This document shows positions 1 through 11,506 of a DNA stretch of 64,000 nt, piece by piece. The notes under the pieces were generated by a model that worked only from the letters and a program-made list of their open reading frames with translations, was not told the origin of the DNA and searched no databases. Source of the DNA: Combretum micranthum (taxonomy: Eukaryota; Streptophyta; Magnoliopsida; Myrtales; Combretaceae); the NCBI GenBank assembly GCA_024138025.1, contig JAMXBD010000055.1:1178001-1242000 (forward strand), given 5' to 3'. Made by a program: the position numbers and the translations under genes. Positions within the stretch are counted from its first letter, which is position 1. Each line of letters begins with the position of its first letter.

Positions 1-2519
1 TTACTCTTCTTACCTCTATATTTTTAGGAAAAACCATTCAATTAACATATAAATTGAGTCGGGTCAAACTCAAAACCAAGTCATAATAGGATATTCCTCT
101 TATGAGCTATTTGACCTATCATCCATACTCAAAACGTATGGTCCTTCACTTTTATTTTTCCTTTCTTTTTAAAATGTTTCCCCATATGGGATTTTAAAAA
201 CTTTAAAAGTTGTGGAGATCTCATGTGAAAGCTATGAGATGTGGGTGCTTTACAGTAAGCCAAAATTTTTTATACATTGCCTTTATATCATATTCAAAAT
301 AGATAGAGAAATATTATGATAGAAAGTTAAAAAATACAAATACATAAGTGATAAAAAGATGCACGGCTTTTTTTTTTTTTTTTTCCTAATGCTTTCCTTC
401 AAAACCACTAGCCACCAAAGATAAGTAGATACATGAAGGAATTTTAAGTCGTCTGGGATATACCCAAAAATGAGAAGATAATCTCCAAGACACTGGTAAC
501 CAAGTAATACGAACACTATTTCTCCAACCAAGCTTGTTTTCGATATTAATTTTAAAATTAATTACGTCTGATTTTGCTTGGAATTTTTGCTTTTCTCCAG
601 CATGGAACTGTTCATTCTTTATTCCATTTTCCTACTCGTTCTCACTAGTTCAACCCTTTGTACAAATATAATATGCATTCTCTTAACATGGGATCGAATA
701 TACGAATGAGAGCAAACAAATTTAATCAATCAAGCTCGACACTTGATCTTTATCGAGCTACATTTCAAGTATCATTCATGGCTTAACTTATTTACAACTA
801 TAAGCAAAGAACTCACATTTGGGGATGAAGTTTGCAAAGTACTATTTCTTTGGACTAGAATATGTTTTTCAGAAGGCTAAATATAAAATTCGGTATCTAA
901 ATTTTGCACGAAAATTCAATATAGTACCTAAATCTTGATATAGTCAATTTGCTATCCAATTGAATTTAGGGATGTAATTGAGTGGGTTCTTATACGATAC
1001 TCGATCTGTTTGACTCATTTAAAAAACCATAGAGAGTTTAACCCTATATGGTTTAGTGTCGAGTCTGGGAATTTTTTTTGTGATTCTATAGGGTTTAAGA
1101 TCAGGTCGTGGGTTATTGTTATAATTCGATTAGAAACCCGACTCATTAAAATATAATAAAATTTTAAATTAAATCTTTATCACTTTCTCTACTAACTGAT
1201 ATGAATTATGATGTCAAATCATAATTTTGTATTTATCAAAGTCAAACAAATATTTATATGCATTGTACATTATATATATTTTTGGTTATATTATGTGAAA
1301 AAAATTGAATCTTCACAAACAATATGTTAATTTTTTTGTTTAGAAATCGAGAGATCTATTTTTTTTCATATTATTTGGAGATATTTTTCTTTGTTTTGAG
1401 TCCTTGACTTGAATTTTATTATTTATTAATGAGGTTAGACTAATTTTTAGTTTTGATTATATGTTTAAATTATTTTTAATTAGGTCAAACGAGGCAAGGT
1501 GGGTTGACCCAATATCCTATAAGAGGCAGGTTGAGTAAAATGACAAAATCCTATAAGGTTTAAGATGGAGTTTAAGGGATGCTATAGGGAAGCAGATCAA
1601 GTTTAGGTCTTATATAACCTGCTTCCAACTCACCCCGGTTGCATCCTAAATCGATCACTTTGGTGCTATTTTAACTCTCTTCAGCATTATTAATTTTATT
1701 TATCAACTTAGAAGATACAACATATCATTAAATTTTTATTACTTTTAATATTGTCTAATATTGATGGATTGTTCTTTTCACATTAAAAATAAAGCAAATA
1801 ATGTTAATGAGGTACTAAAAATAACCACAAAAATTTTGATTACATATTGAATTATTTACTTTAAAGTTTGGGTACTAAGTTGAATTTTTGCGTAAAGCTC
1901 AAATACTAAATTTGACATTTTCCTTTTCAAACTAGACCATATGAATTGCTTGTGTTGGCAAGCTACACGCAAGTGGATACTATGTATTAAGATTCAATAG
2001 AATGCGATTTTGAGAACTAAACAAGATGAATCTGTGTTGATCACAAGCAAAAAGTTGAGAGCTGCAATAAAAAGGGAAAAGTTACAAAGATCTATAGAAT
2101 TAATATAGCATACCCTTCTTTGATACAAAATTAAAGGGTTGGAGAAGGGTAGTCCAGTTCATAACCCATTCGCTTAAACAGCAGGAGGAAATAAAATGCC
2201 CCCCAGTTTCCAAGATGTTGAATCAAACTTGATACATTTCTAACTAACAGCTTATATTTACATGAAAAAGATACTTAAATGCATCATGGAGCAGGAGGCA
2301 TTTGCAACCAGATGCGCCTAAAATTAGGTACATTTTCCATTCACCTTTTTCCCCAAAAAAATATATTGGTGCCAATAGACCATAAGAAGTTGCACCTGAT
2401 TCTACACACAACCAGTCCCATCTGTTTCTGAGACTTCATGATCATGAAAATACTCCCATGATGGCTTTTCCCAAATCAAGAAGTGCAGATTGAATCCATC
2501 CGGTTAGGTGCATCGATGT
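1..2519. other. Intergenic region downstream of the PP2C gene
   Basis: I see no coding region. The sequence is AT-rich, with a T run at about 368-384. A foldback repeat occupies about 876-1922 and is listed separately. The part just below 2520 lies 3' of the PP2C stop codon and probably holds its 3' UTR (about 2200-2519), but I could not place a poly(A) signal with confidence. A short minus-strand open frame at 283-531 has no recognisable domain and is mostly low-complexity. Confidence 0.6.
876..1922. mobile_element. Foldback element (family A, copy 1) with a second repeat inside it
   Basis: The left end (about 880-945) reads as a degenerate inverted repeat of the right end (about 1850-1922). 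Both contain 'aaattcaa(t/c)(a/t)tagtacc(t/c)aaa'-like text once the right end is reverse-complemented. Related copies sit at about 28011-28457 and 41243-41607. The interior (about 965-1651) is a different repeat. It begins with 'ttagggatgtaattgagtgg', ends with 'ggttgcatcctaaa' and carries several 'accctatagggtt'-like words, resembling the element at 10136-11506. I read this as one non-autonomous element inserted into another. No clear target duplication remains, so the exact ends are approximate. Confidence 0.5.
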
Positions 2520-4675
2520 CTATGGAGTTGCAATTGGGTGAACTTGCAGAGATGAGGAAGAATGCAAGAAGAGACATATAGCTGATATATCATCCATTGC
2601 AATCCCGCGCCTCTTGCGCTTCCATGCACGCACAGCACACTGGACCAAATATTTAGCTGCCTTTCCTTTCTCAGGGACTGATGACACGATGTCCACAGCT
2701 TCTTGATTAGATATGACATCCCAAACCTTGAAAAAGAAGTAGCAAATATAAGGAGTTTGTTGCATCAATGTTAATATTCACTCGAATACCATGTCTGTAA
2801 CAATGACCTCAACCTTAAGGCCACAAAAATTTTTGAGCAGATTGTCGAAAAATACCCGAGAAACCATCGATCGAGTAGAGTTGATGCTCTGAACTCTCAA
2901 AATATGTTTTCACTTCCCATAACTTTTGAAATTATGTAACACGGCACTTTATATGTGGCTGAAGTGCTAAAAAAATGTCACTACGACCAGATCTGTAGTT
3001 TTAGAAAAGCACTTGCAATCATCCTAAATCGTTCTTCACCACATTCTAACTTTAGCCAAGATTACACCTACTTTTTCCATAGTTCTATAGGAGCTGCTAA
3101 CTAATTATTGCTACTATATATTCAATCGCGATCACAGTGACTGAAATATCAATAAAGAGAAGGATCAATAAGCATACCCCATCAGTTGCCAATATGATGA
3201 ACTGGTCTCTGCTGGTTATGTTTCTTTGAGTGACTTCAGGCACTGATATTAGCCCAAATTCCTTTACACAGTAATCACCAAATGCCCTAGACATTGCAAG
3301 TCCGGGTGATTCATCATTTGGCAGCCAAAGACGGTGAACTCCTGGCTCATCATATAGACAGAATACCCTCCCATTGCATTGAATTATACGATCTGCTTCC
3401 TCTGTGCAACAGAATAGCTAATGTAAATATAATGCTATACACATGCCCAATAGATAGCCAGAGAAAGAGAGGCAACTGACGGGGTATGTTGGGCTTGAAA
3501 TCAACAGTGAGCTGAACTGGAACCAAGCTGCCGTCTTCTGAAGTAGTTGCCAATACAGCTCTAGAGTCGCCAACATTGGCTATAGCAATGTATTCGCCCT
3601 ACCAAAACATTGAATATATGAAGCAACAAATCAGGTCAAAACACCTGGTATTAGTTTATAAAGTCATGATAGTGAATACCTCTAGTCAACACTGGAGAGA
3701 ATTTTTCACATTAAGTGGTTGAAAAAAGCTATTAATCTCTATAGACTTGGCTGACAATTACCTTTTGCCTAGGATGTTACAAACGACAAAGGCTTCAATG
3801 GTACTACCGCGTCACATGAATTGATTAGTGGCATACAAGTATAGATACTTTTATACCATAATTGATTTGTAACACCTATATGATGGCATCGCAACCACAG
3901 AATATAGACCTAATCGAAATGCATGAATGTCATATGCAATACACATCCACAGAATAGAGACCTAGTCGAAGTGCATGAATGTCAAATGCAATACACATGT
4001 AGATAAATTTATCAAAGCTTCATGATACCTGTCTGACAATAGTCAGTGCTGTTGTCCCACTATAGAAAGAATCAATCTTCCTATGTTGCACAAGCTCTTC
4101 ATCAACCGCTGCACATGCCTTTATGTAGGAGTGGTTCCAGATATCAAATCGGTGACCTTTTTTATCTGATTCCAAGTCTAGATCTGGATCGGGGGAACTT
4201 CGGTCTAGAGTCTCCTGCCAGTTGCATAGCAAGGAAGCTGGCATCGTTTCTCTAACCTTTTTCGCTACATAATGTCCCCATGGACCATGTCCATCAAATA
4301 TTCCACAGAAGATCATGTCACTTTGGCACCCGAATTCCTATCAACAAGCCAAAATCACAATATGCGAAGTTTAATAAGGTTCAATAGACAATGATTTCAC
4401 TACATCAGTTTTTCAGATATGTTATGTACCTCCCACACAATGCAGCAATCCTGGTTCACCCCCTTTTCTCCTCTCTTAGAGAAAACCGATGCAAAGTTCT
4501 CTGAACCATCAACATCTACAATTCCGGATGAACACAACATCATTTCGTTCCTTTTCGCCTCTTTTGCCATCATTTCTGCAGTCTCTCTTCCATCAGAATA
4601 CCCAGAAGAACTTCTTTCCTTCTTAACCAAAAAAGACCGTGTCCATCCATTGAATATCGTGGAGAAATGCCCCAT
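2520..4675 (-). CDS. Clade E (EGR-like) protein phosphatase 2C, five coding exons
   Basis: This is a Mg2+/Mn2+-dependent Ser/Thr phosphatase of plant PP2C clade E. Coding exons in transcript order are 4675-4430, 4337-4029, 3598-3481, 3401-3178 and 2726-2520. All introns are GT-AG, and the joined frame gives 367 residues. Visible PP2C motifs are FDGHG (D97-G100), GDSRAV (195-200), GLAMSRAFGD (258-267), LATDGVWDV (295-303) and MDDISAICLFL (343-353); the aspartates D97, D298 and D344/D345 match the usual metal ligands. The start at 4675 is chosen because the family begins MGHFS...FNG; an in-frame Met lies 15 codons upstream. Gly2 with Thr6 fits an N-myristoylation signal, and the EGR phosphatases are known at the plasma membrane. 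Membrane location here is inferred. No coding defect is visible. The best relatives from memory are the Arabidopsis EGR1-EGR3 genes; which one is orthologous is undecided. Confidence 0.95.
3895..3998. repeat. 52-bp tandem duplication in PP2C intron 2
   Basis: Two adjacent copies begin with 'ccacagaata(t/g)agacct' at 3895 and 3947 and both end in 'gcaatacacat'. They differ at only a few positions. They lie inside the intron between the second and third PP2C coding exons and do not touch the splice sites. Confidence 0.85.
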
Positions 4676-4679
4676 TTTA

Positions 4680-6040
4680 CTGTTAAATGCGGAAACCAAC
4701 ACTAAACTTAGACTCTTCACACTTGAACATCTCTACTTATATTAGTCAAGAACATCATATGAGACTAAACTTTGTCCTAAATATTTCTTTTGATTTACTT
4801 TTTTTAATGGATCACATTCATCCCAAATCGATGAATTACCTGGAAAAGGACACGATCTGACTCGGATAGCTAAGAATCAATGAATTAAATAGCATAAAAA
4901 AACCAAAAGTTTTGAATCTAAGGCCAATTCAGAGAATATTCATGCCTACATGGAATTCCATTACAGCAGTTCTGACAAAACAACACTGAATTTTCCACAA
5001 CATATCAACAGAAAGCTATCATGTGATCCTCACATAAACAGGACTAAGAAAAGAATAAAACTGAACACTGAATTGTATAATCTAGAAACCACTGCTTTGT
5101 TCTTTTTTATTATTTATCTATTTTTTTGGCCATGGACCACTGGTTTGTTCTACTCTATCATTTTAGCTGCAAAAAATATGCCAAGAAACAAAATTTCCCT
5201 CTTCAAGAAGCAAGGTTAAAAGGAAAAAAAAAAAAAAAAAAACGTCTATTAAGTCAAGATCTTCCATAAGAAGGAATTCTAAAACCGTCAATGGAACCAT
5301 AAAAAATCCCATATTTATACGAAAAGCTGAGTATTTCTGGTAATTTAGTCACACGGGACCGATAGGAACTGAATAAGGCAAGTTTACTTTTGGTCATCAC
5401 AAAGTATCTGGCAGATGAATTTGCCTTATACAGTTTTTGAACAAGTTTCCTGAGCACTCTTTATCAAAACCGATGATCTAATGGATCATCTTTATTATAT
5501 TTAGGACAATCCGAGTTATCATCCTACTAGCAACCAAATCATTACAATCAGAATAGAATAATTTTTCAAGTATAACTTTTACTTTGTCGTCACTTCAAAA
5601 TGGAATACAAAGCCTCATCACATCAAAATTCAATAACTAAACTACATAAAGATTAAACCTTTGACTTCTCTTCATCGAAACAAGCAACCTTCATTGATCA
5701 ACAAGTTCCTCTTTTTCTAATGCCTACACCTTCCTAGAAGCCAAACACACAAAAAACTAGAACACCCTTTTGAAATGAACTCATTTTCATCACAATTTAA
5801 ACCTACCAATCTCCTAAAACGAAAAAAAATTATGAACAAGAGAAAAAAAATAAAACAGATAAGCCAATCAGTGTACTTTAAAACTCCTTAAACAAAAGGA
5901 GAAAGTCAGCTTTAAAAGTACAAGCATTTAAGTTCTCTCTTTTTCATCATTTTCTCAGCAACCAAACATGACAATATGAGGAAAAAAAGAAAAAAAAAAT
6001 GAAACTTTGTAATTGTCATATTAATTTTTTTTTTTCTGAC
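4680..6040 (-). other. Probable leader intron of the PP2C gene
   Basis: On the minus strand a CT-rich stretch ends in 'accaaag|gtcaga' (donor at 6040-6039). A plausible acceptor 'catttaacag' lies at 4681-4680, four bases before the ATG at 4675. A leader intron of about 1.36 kb would explain the gap between the start codon and the CT-rich promoter-proximal segment. The interior is AT-rich with A and T runs (for example 5223-5242) and has no recognisable coding region. cDNA evidence is not available to me, so this is inference from splice-like sites. Confidence 0.45.
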
Positions 6041-6282
6041 CTTTGGTTTTGTTGGTGTTAGTGGTGGTGGAAATGGGAATAGAGAGGGGGTTCAGACGGC
6101 TGCCGGAAGTAGAAGAGGTAGCCAGAAAATGGAAAAAGAGTGCAGGAGCATGGTGATGAAGATGATGGAAGTCCGACAAGAGGAGCTGATATTTCGAGAT
6201 GAAGAAGAACAAGAAGAAGAAGAAGAAAACAGAAGAGTTAGGGAGCAGTCGTAATCCATAAAAAAGAGAGATACATAAATAG
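6041..6282 (-). promoter_or_regulatory. Putative PP2C core promoter and CT-rich leader exon
   Basis: On the minus strand a TATA-like 'ctatttatg' (6282-6274) is followed about 30 bases later by a CT-rich stretch with repeated 'cttctt' units (about 6240-6060), typical of a plant 5' leader. The leader would end at 6041, before the donor at 6040-6039. Open frames through this stretch are low-complexity Ser/Phe-rich text and are not convincing proteins. Confidence 0.4.
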
Positions 6283-6878
6283 AACAAGAAATTTTTTTTG
6301 TTTGGTTTTTCTGCACAACCTCTTAATATCTTTGGGGAAGTGTCCGACGTATGGAGAGAGAGACTTATTCATTTATTTATTTCTAATTTATTTATAAAAT
6401 TAAACATCCATACTCATATATCCTTGTATAAAATTATTGGAATTATTGTTTTACTAAAAAATATAATTAATGGTGATCATATTGTCAAATGAACATCACA
6501 TGTGTGTAGTATGAATTTTTGGACGGTTGAAGGAAGAATATACAATCTTAATTGGGATACTTGGAGTAGAGTTGCTTGACAGCAAATAAGAAGTTGTGTG
6601 GTATTTATTAGGGTTGTTTGTTGAACCAAAATTGAACCAATAACTGGATCAAACTAGATTGAGTCATAAAATAGGATTTTTTTTTTTTTTTTTTGTATTT
6701 TGGTTTTATCCGGGATTCAGCTTAGAGAGGTTTTGAATGATTTGGATCAAATGCTGAATTGAAGTGAATTGCTTTAACTTGAAACAAACAATTTTTTATT
6801 ATGAAAAAAAAAAATAGTTGTCCTTATTTTTTTTCCCTTTGTTTTATTTTTTCTACACATTCCAATATAACCTTATGT

Positions 6879-8440
6879 AACATCCTAAACTGAGGGTGTT
6901 ATCAGCCTGTCATGTGTCTTTACTAAAGAAGAACACGCTAAGACTATGATTTTACTAATCTACAAATATAGACCATATAACTTCAAAGTCTCACTTTTTA
7001 GGGTACTACAAAAATAATATTGTCATAATAGAAACTTCTAAATAACTTATTTGGTTTAAACCAAATGCCAACTTATAATCCATCTTAAAAATCATATGAA
7101 AAGAAAATCTTTAAACATTAGAAAACTTAAAAACTAATAACCAAACTCCAATAGTCATGATAACAAATAAAAACTTCATAAAGTCTTCAGCTTTAACTAT
7201 CTTCAACTCTAGAGATCTAACAGTTAGCTGGATAATTAGCTTCGTTGTCATCCTCTCCATAGTCCATGAATACATTATAATAAGATAGATAAAAAAATCA
7301 CTTGATCATCACTTGTTCCTGAAAATAAAAGAGTGAGCATAAAGGTCCAATACACCAAACCACAAACATATGCGTATGAACAAACATTATACAATGTCAC
7401 ATGTAATATTATAACATATGCATCAATCACAGGTTATTATCTTTAATTAGGCAGGTAACTAATACAGTTTAGAACTATTTGCAACTACCATCAAACCCGG
7501 AGTAACTCATGGCTCTGTGAAAACAAGTACATATAAAAATAGTTATATATAGTGTGTGTGTGTGTGTGTGTGCTGGGTACTCTCCACACACTTAGGTACC
7601 GTACTCGTACCACTCATAAACTACCGGAATCATTTCTGTGCACAGCTTCACTCAGGACAATATCACACACTGATCATCAGGACAGCGTTTGAGTAACACA
7701 GTACTCCTGGTCTACTAGACGCGGCCAAACATAACTAACAAATTATTTTAAAGCTATATAGTATTAAATTCGTTTACAGTTTCTAAGCCTATATTTACAA
7801 ATAACAAATAAGGTAAGGATGTATCTGAAACAACGTTTGGAATAGATAACCTAACTTTACTAAAAGCACTTGATCACATAAAGCAAAGCTAACTCAAAGC
7901 TTGTAACAAATCTCCAAGAAAGCTTAGGGTTTCTCCAAAACTCCTCCAAGAAGTTGATTCCCTTCAAAACCAATAAGAAAACTGAAAAAAAAAAAAAAAA
8001 ACTCTTTTAGATTGCTAAAGGATTGAAAAGGATTAAACTTACCTATTACTTGGTTCTTATTCCTCTTTGAAGCAAGCTATAGGTTTGGGAGAAGTTTTAG
8101 GGTTTCCAAAAGCTTATGGTGGGTAATGGGAAGAAAGACAAGGTTATGGGTCTATTTATATTACGTCGAAAAACCCTAAAAACAAGAATCAAAATGTATA
8201 TTATAGGCCACCAAAAAAGGCTGGTGACTTAAACTTGAAAGATGAAACGGAGCAAGAAAGCTGGATCCTACACCACGGCTTACACTCCAACACTGCTGGC
8301 GTACACTTTAAGGCCAGCGGCCTAGAGCTGCGTCCTCTTGTCTTTCTTAGATGTCTCTCATTGGTTCAATTATGTGTCTGCCATATAACAATAAATTATT
8401 ATCCATATTAGTGTAGTCCATAAAGTCGTCTTATTTTTCA
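6879..8440 (-). mobile_element. LTR-like block with its own promoter, minus orientation
   Basis: Read on the minus strand, the block has a GC-richer upstream part (about 8380-8200, with 'gccgctggcc'), a clear TATA box 'tataaata' at 8160-8153, a leader with 'aaccctaaaac', and a far end finishing in 'ctcagtttaggatgttaca' at 6879. Ending in a '...gttaca' terminus is typical of plant Gypsy-type LTRs. I found no primer-binding site next to it and no gag-pol, so it could be a solo LTR or a truncated copy. The end near 8440 is uncertain and no 5-bp target duplication was confirmed. A non-coding transcription unit is the alternative. Confidence 0.35.
7552..7572. repeat. (GT)n microsatellite
   Basis: About ten uninterrupted GT units lie within the LTR-like block. 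Confidence 0.95.
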
Positions 8441-10135
8441 ACATATGATAAATGTGCCTTCACTATGATTTATTTATTTACATATTATACCTTATATATC
8501 GTTTCTTTTTGTTGTCTCTAGTTTTACTCTTAGTCTTCACAATTCAGTTCTTTTCCTCTATTGTCTTTCATTTATCAAGCAAGCTTATGCATGTTCACTA
8601 CTACCAAAGATATAATGTTACTGTGATACAATGTAATATGATTTGAAATTCTTGCATAATATTCCTCAATTTGAATTTTGAACATTAATATTTGATTGAA
8701 GACTTATTGATAATTACTATAAGGTGTTTCTAAAAAGTAGTTTGAATCCAATTATATTAAAATTAAACTGTATTTATAATAGTTTGATTCAAAATTTTGG
8801 CCTATTAGTAACAATTTGATCCATTAAGGATTTGAATCAAATTGTTCTAGATGTGGTTTGGTTGGATTTGATTCAATTCAATGGTTAAATAATTGAACCA
8901 AACCATAAACTCCCATGGTATTTAGATAACTAGTTCAAATGATCATCAAGCACAGCCCATTTTATACAGTATAATTATATTATGGTGTTCTACATGTGTA
9001 ATTCATGCCTTTTCGGCCAATTATACAGCATTTTAGGAACTATGCTCTGACTGTAACTTGGTCCGACCCAGTCCCATTGCCAACGAGGTGTTGGCAACTT
9101 GGCAAACCTTTGCAAATTGCAACCTCGACAATGACGTTAGGGCTTGTCCGATAATTCCATGAATGTTGGAATAAACTCGTAAAGAAAATCCTCATTCTGA
9201 TTTTTCGATTGGTTTTAGCGTCATTTGAATAAATATTTATGAAAGTACCATGAAAATAAAACAACTCCAATGGTCAAATCGATTCCCAAAAAAATTCAAT
9301 TAAAAGAAATGGTAATTTGAAACGTTATACGCCAAAAATGTAAGCATTCTAAAACTCAAAAACAACAACGTATTACACCAAACTAGAAAATAATGTCTAA
9401 TTTTATTATTTAAATGATTACACTCAAGCTATGAGCTTTCTAAAACCTTGTATATATAATAGATTTATCATTTAACTGATCAATTAGGTGTGAATACATA
9501 CTTTGAGTAACTTTATCTTTGCTCAATTTTTCCTAAAAAATATGTAGACATAGCCTAAAACATGGCTAAAATTTTTAAATTATGTCCATATGCAATTAGT
9601 GTTTGAGCTTTAGCATTATTTTGATGTTATTTGCATGTTTTACAAAATTATAAGAGTATAAAGTTTCATTTAAACGTTTTATTTGTGTCTAATTAATTCA
9701 TCAAGGTGTGTTTGAAATTGAGTTCACATTCAGTGAAAGAATAATTTCTAAAACGTAATGATGCCATTCATATCAGAATTCCTTTGGTTGGCGCAAATTT
9801 TCAATGAAATGATGATTAGTTTATTTAATGCTTAAATAAATAAAGCGTGGTCAACTGAATGAAAAATATACGACATAATAATAATAATAATTGGCAGAAT
9901 GGGGACTTGATTTTGATTATTATAATTATTATCTTCATGGTGATAAAAATACAATTTTAAGACACTTTGACGATAGCCTATAATATGTATGGATATAATA
10001 TTTTATTAGGAAATTGTGTGCTCCATAACGAAGTAACCGCTTTCCTTATCATATGTTGGTGCTGGAAGTACACCCCATGCAACAAGCAAAGGGCATTTAT
10101 TTTGCGTCGAATTTAGGGATTTTAAAAAAAATAAA

Positions 10136-11506
10136 ATTAGGGATGTAATTGGGTTGGATATTGGAAGAATTATATGAATTCGAAACCTGATCTTATAACT
10201 CTATAGAGTTTTCATACTATATCAAAACATACCCTACGAGATTTGCTATGTAACCTAAAAGCCACCCGATTACCTACCTTACAAGGTTTGCTATTTAATC
10301 GGATTATTTTTTCAAAGGTTCCTTTCTTATGACTCAAAAAATCAGTAAAGATTGTTCATAAGTTGGCAAAGACTATATGCCCACTGTTCATATAAAGATG
10401 GTGAAAAAGCAAGGTTATCAATGTATAATCAATGTAATAAAATTATAAAAGATAAATTAAATTAAAATTTTAAGGAGAAAAAAAACACAATCATAATATA
10501 TAATACCTGAATAGGGGTAAATTACATCAAAAGGTATTAATATTTGAAGGCAAATTCATTTAAGGCATAAATGTTTCAAGTGGTTGAAAATAGGAATCAA
10601 TGTTGGGCAATTAATTTATTTAAGGTATGAATGTTTCAAGTGGTTAAAAGTAGGTATGAAAGTTTTGCAAAGTGAATCAAATAAGGTATTAATATTTGAC
10701 CATTAACAAAAACCAAGGAAACTTAATTGATAATTAATCCAAATTTTGATACTTTAAATGAACTTTATAAGAGTTAATACCTCATTTGATTCATTTTGCA
10801 TAACGTTGATTCCTCTTTTCAATTACTTGAAACATTGATACCTTAAATGAACTTATCCCAGATATTGTTACCTTTTAGCGTAATTTATCTCCTAGAAAAA
10901 GATGCGAACTCAAGTTTTTTTTTTTTTTCCTTTTCTTTTAACTACAAATCTCATTTGAGAATATATATAATATATAAGCCATAAACTTTTCACATTTACA
11001 ATTTAAAAATATACCAAAATTTAATGTACAGTATAATTCTTACATTAGTCTAGTACAATTATCTTTATATTACGTAGTTGATTTATAATCATAGTACCCA
11101 ATGAAACTCCAAGATATGTAGAGGAGGAGGAAGAACGTTGAGTTGAAGGCATGCAAGATAGGTGGAGGAGAAAGAAGGCTAAGCTGGAGGCAACAATGAG
11201 ATTGAGAGAGTGAGAGAGATGACATACAGTGGTTGAACTTAGAAATAGAAATAGGAAATTAGGAATCAGAGTTATTACAAGTTTTACTTTTAGCCTTTTA
11301 CAATTGTTTTTATTTTATTTTTTAATTCACTAACAAGTTGGGTATTTGGGTCGAGTATCCATGGGTATTTTATAGTATCTGAATCCGATGCTATAACCCT
11401 ATAGGGTTTTTATAATATATTTAAACTCGACCTTAAAACTTTATAAGGTTTGTACCAGATTAAACTGGTTGGAAACCTTTTTATGGCTAATCACTTGCAT
11501 TCCTAA
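10136..11506. mobile_element. Degenerate foldback element carrying a nested MITE
   Basis: The left end reads 'attagggatgtaattgggtt'. The right end, reverse-complemented, reads 'attaggaatgcaagtgatta'. Both subterminal zones are rich in 'accctatagggttt'-like words. The same terminal style occurs at about 965-1651. A 379-bp foldback MITE (10514-10892) sits inside it, so this element is the older of the two. No protein-coding capacity is visible, and a target duplication is not recognisable. Confidence 0.45.
10514..10892. mobile_element. Foldback MITE, family B copy 1 (TA-flanked)
   Basis: The left end 'ggggtaaattacatcaaaag' and the reverse complement of the right end 'ggagataaattacgctaaaa' match, and the match continues through most of the element, so the whole 379 bp could fold into one hairpin. 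Each arm contains an internal duplication of about 63 bp ('atttaagg(c/t)at(a/g)aatgtttc'). TA flanks both sides (10512-10513 and 10893-10894), consistent with a Tc1/mariner (Stowaway-type) target duplication. Copies of similar length are at 22169-22552 and 32893-33263. Confidence 0.75.

Larger units (their letters stand above)
6600..8905. mobile_element. Old repeat with 'gaaccaa' arms interrupted by an LTR-like block
   Basis: The left arm (about 6605-6655, 'gttgaaccaaaattgaacc') and the right arm (about 8855-8905, 'aataattgaaccaaacc' and 'gatttgattcaattcaa') share repeated 'gaaccaa' and 'gattcaa' words. They look like the halves of an older element split by the block at about 6879-8440. Similarity is weak and the ends are approximate. 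Confidence 0.3.

Noticed and set aside
4400..4720. Upstream Met at 4720 as PP2C start
   Set aside because: It adds 15 residues with no family match, while the conserved family N-terminus MGHFS...FNG begins at 4675.
6021..6316. Minus-strand frames upstream of the PP2C
   Set aside because: They are Ser/Phe-rich translations of a CT-rich leader, in two overlapping frames, with no domain.
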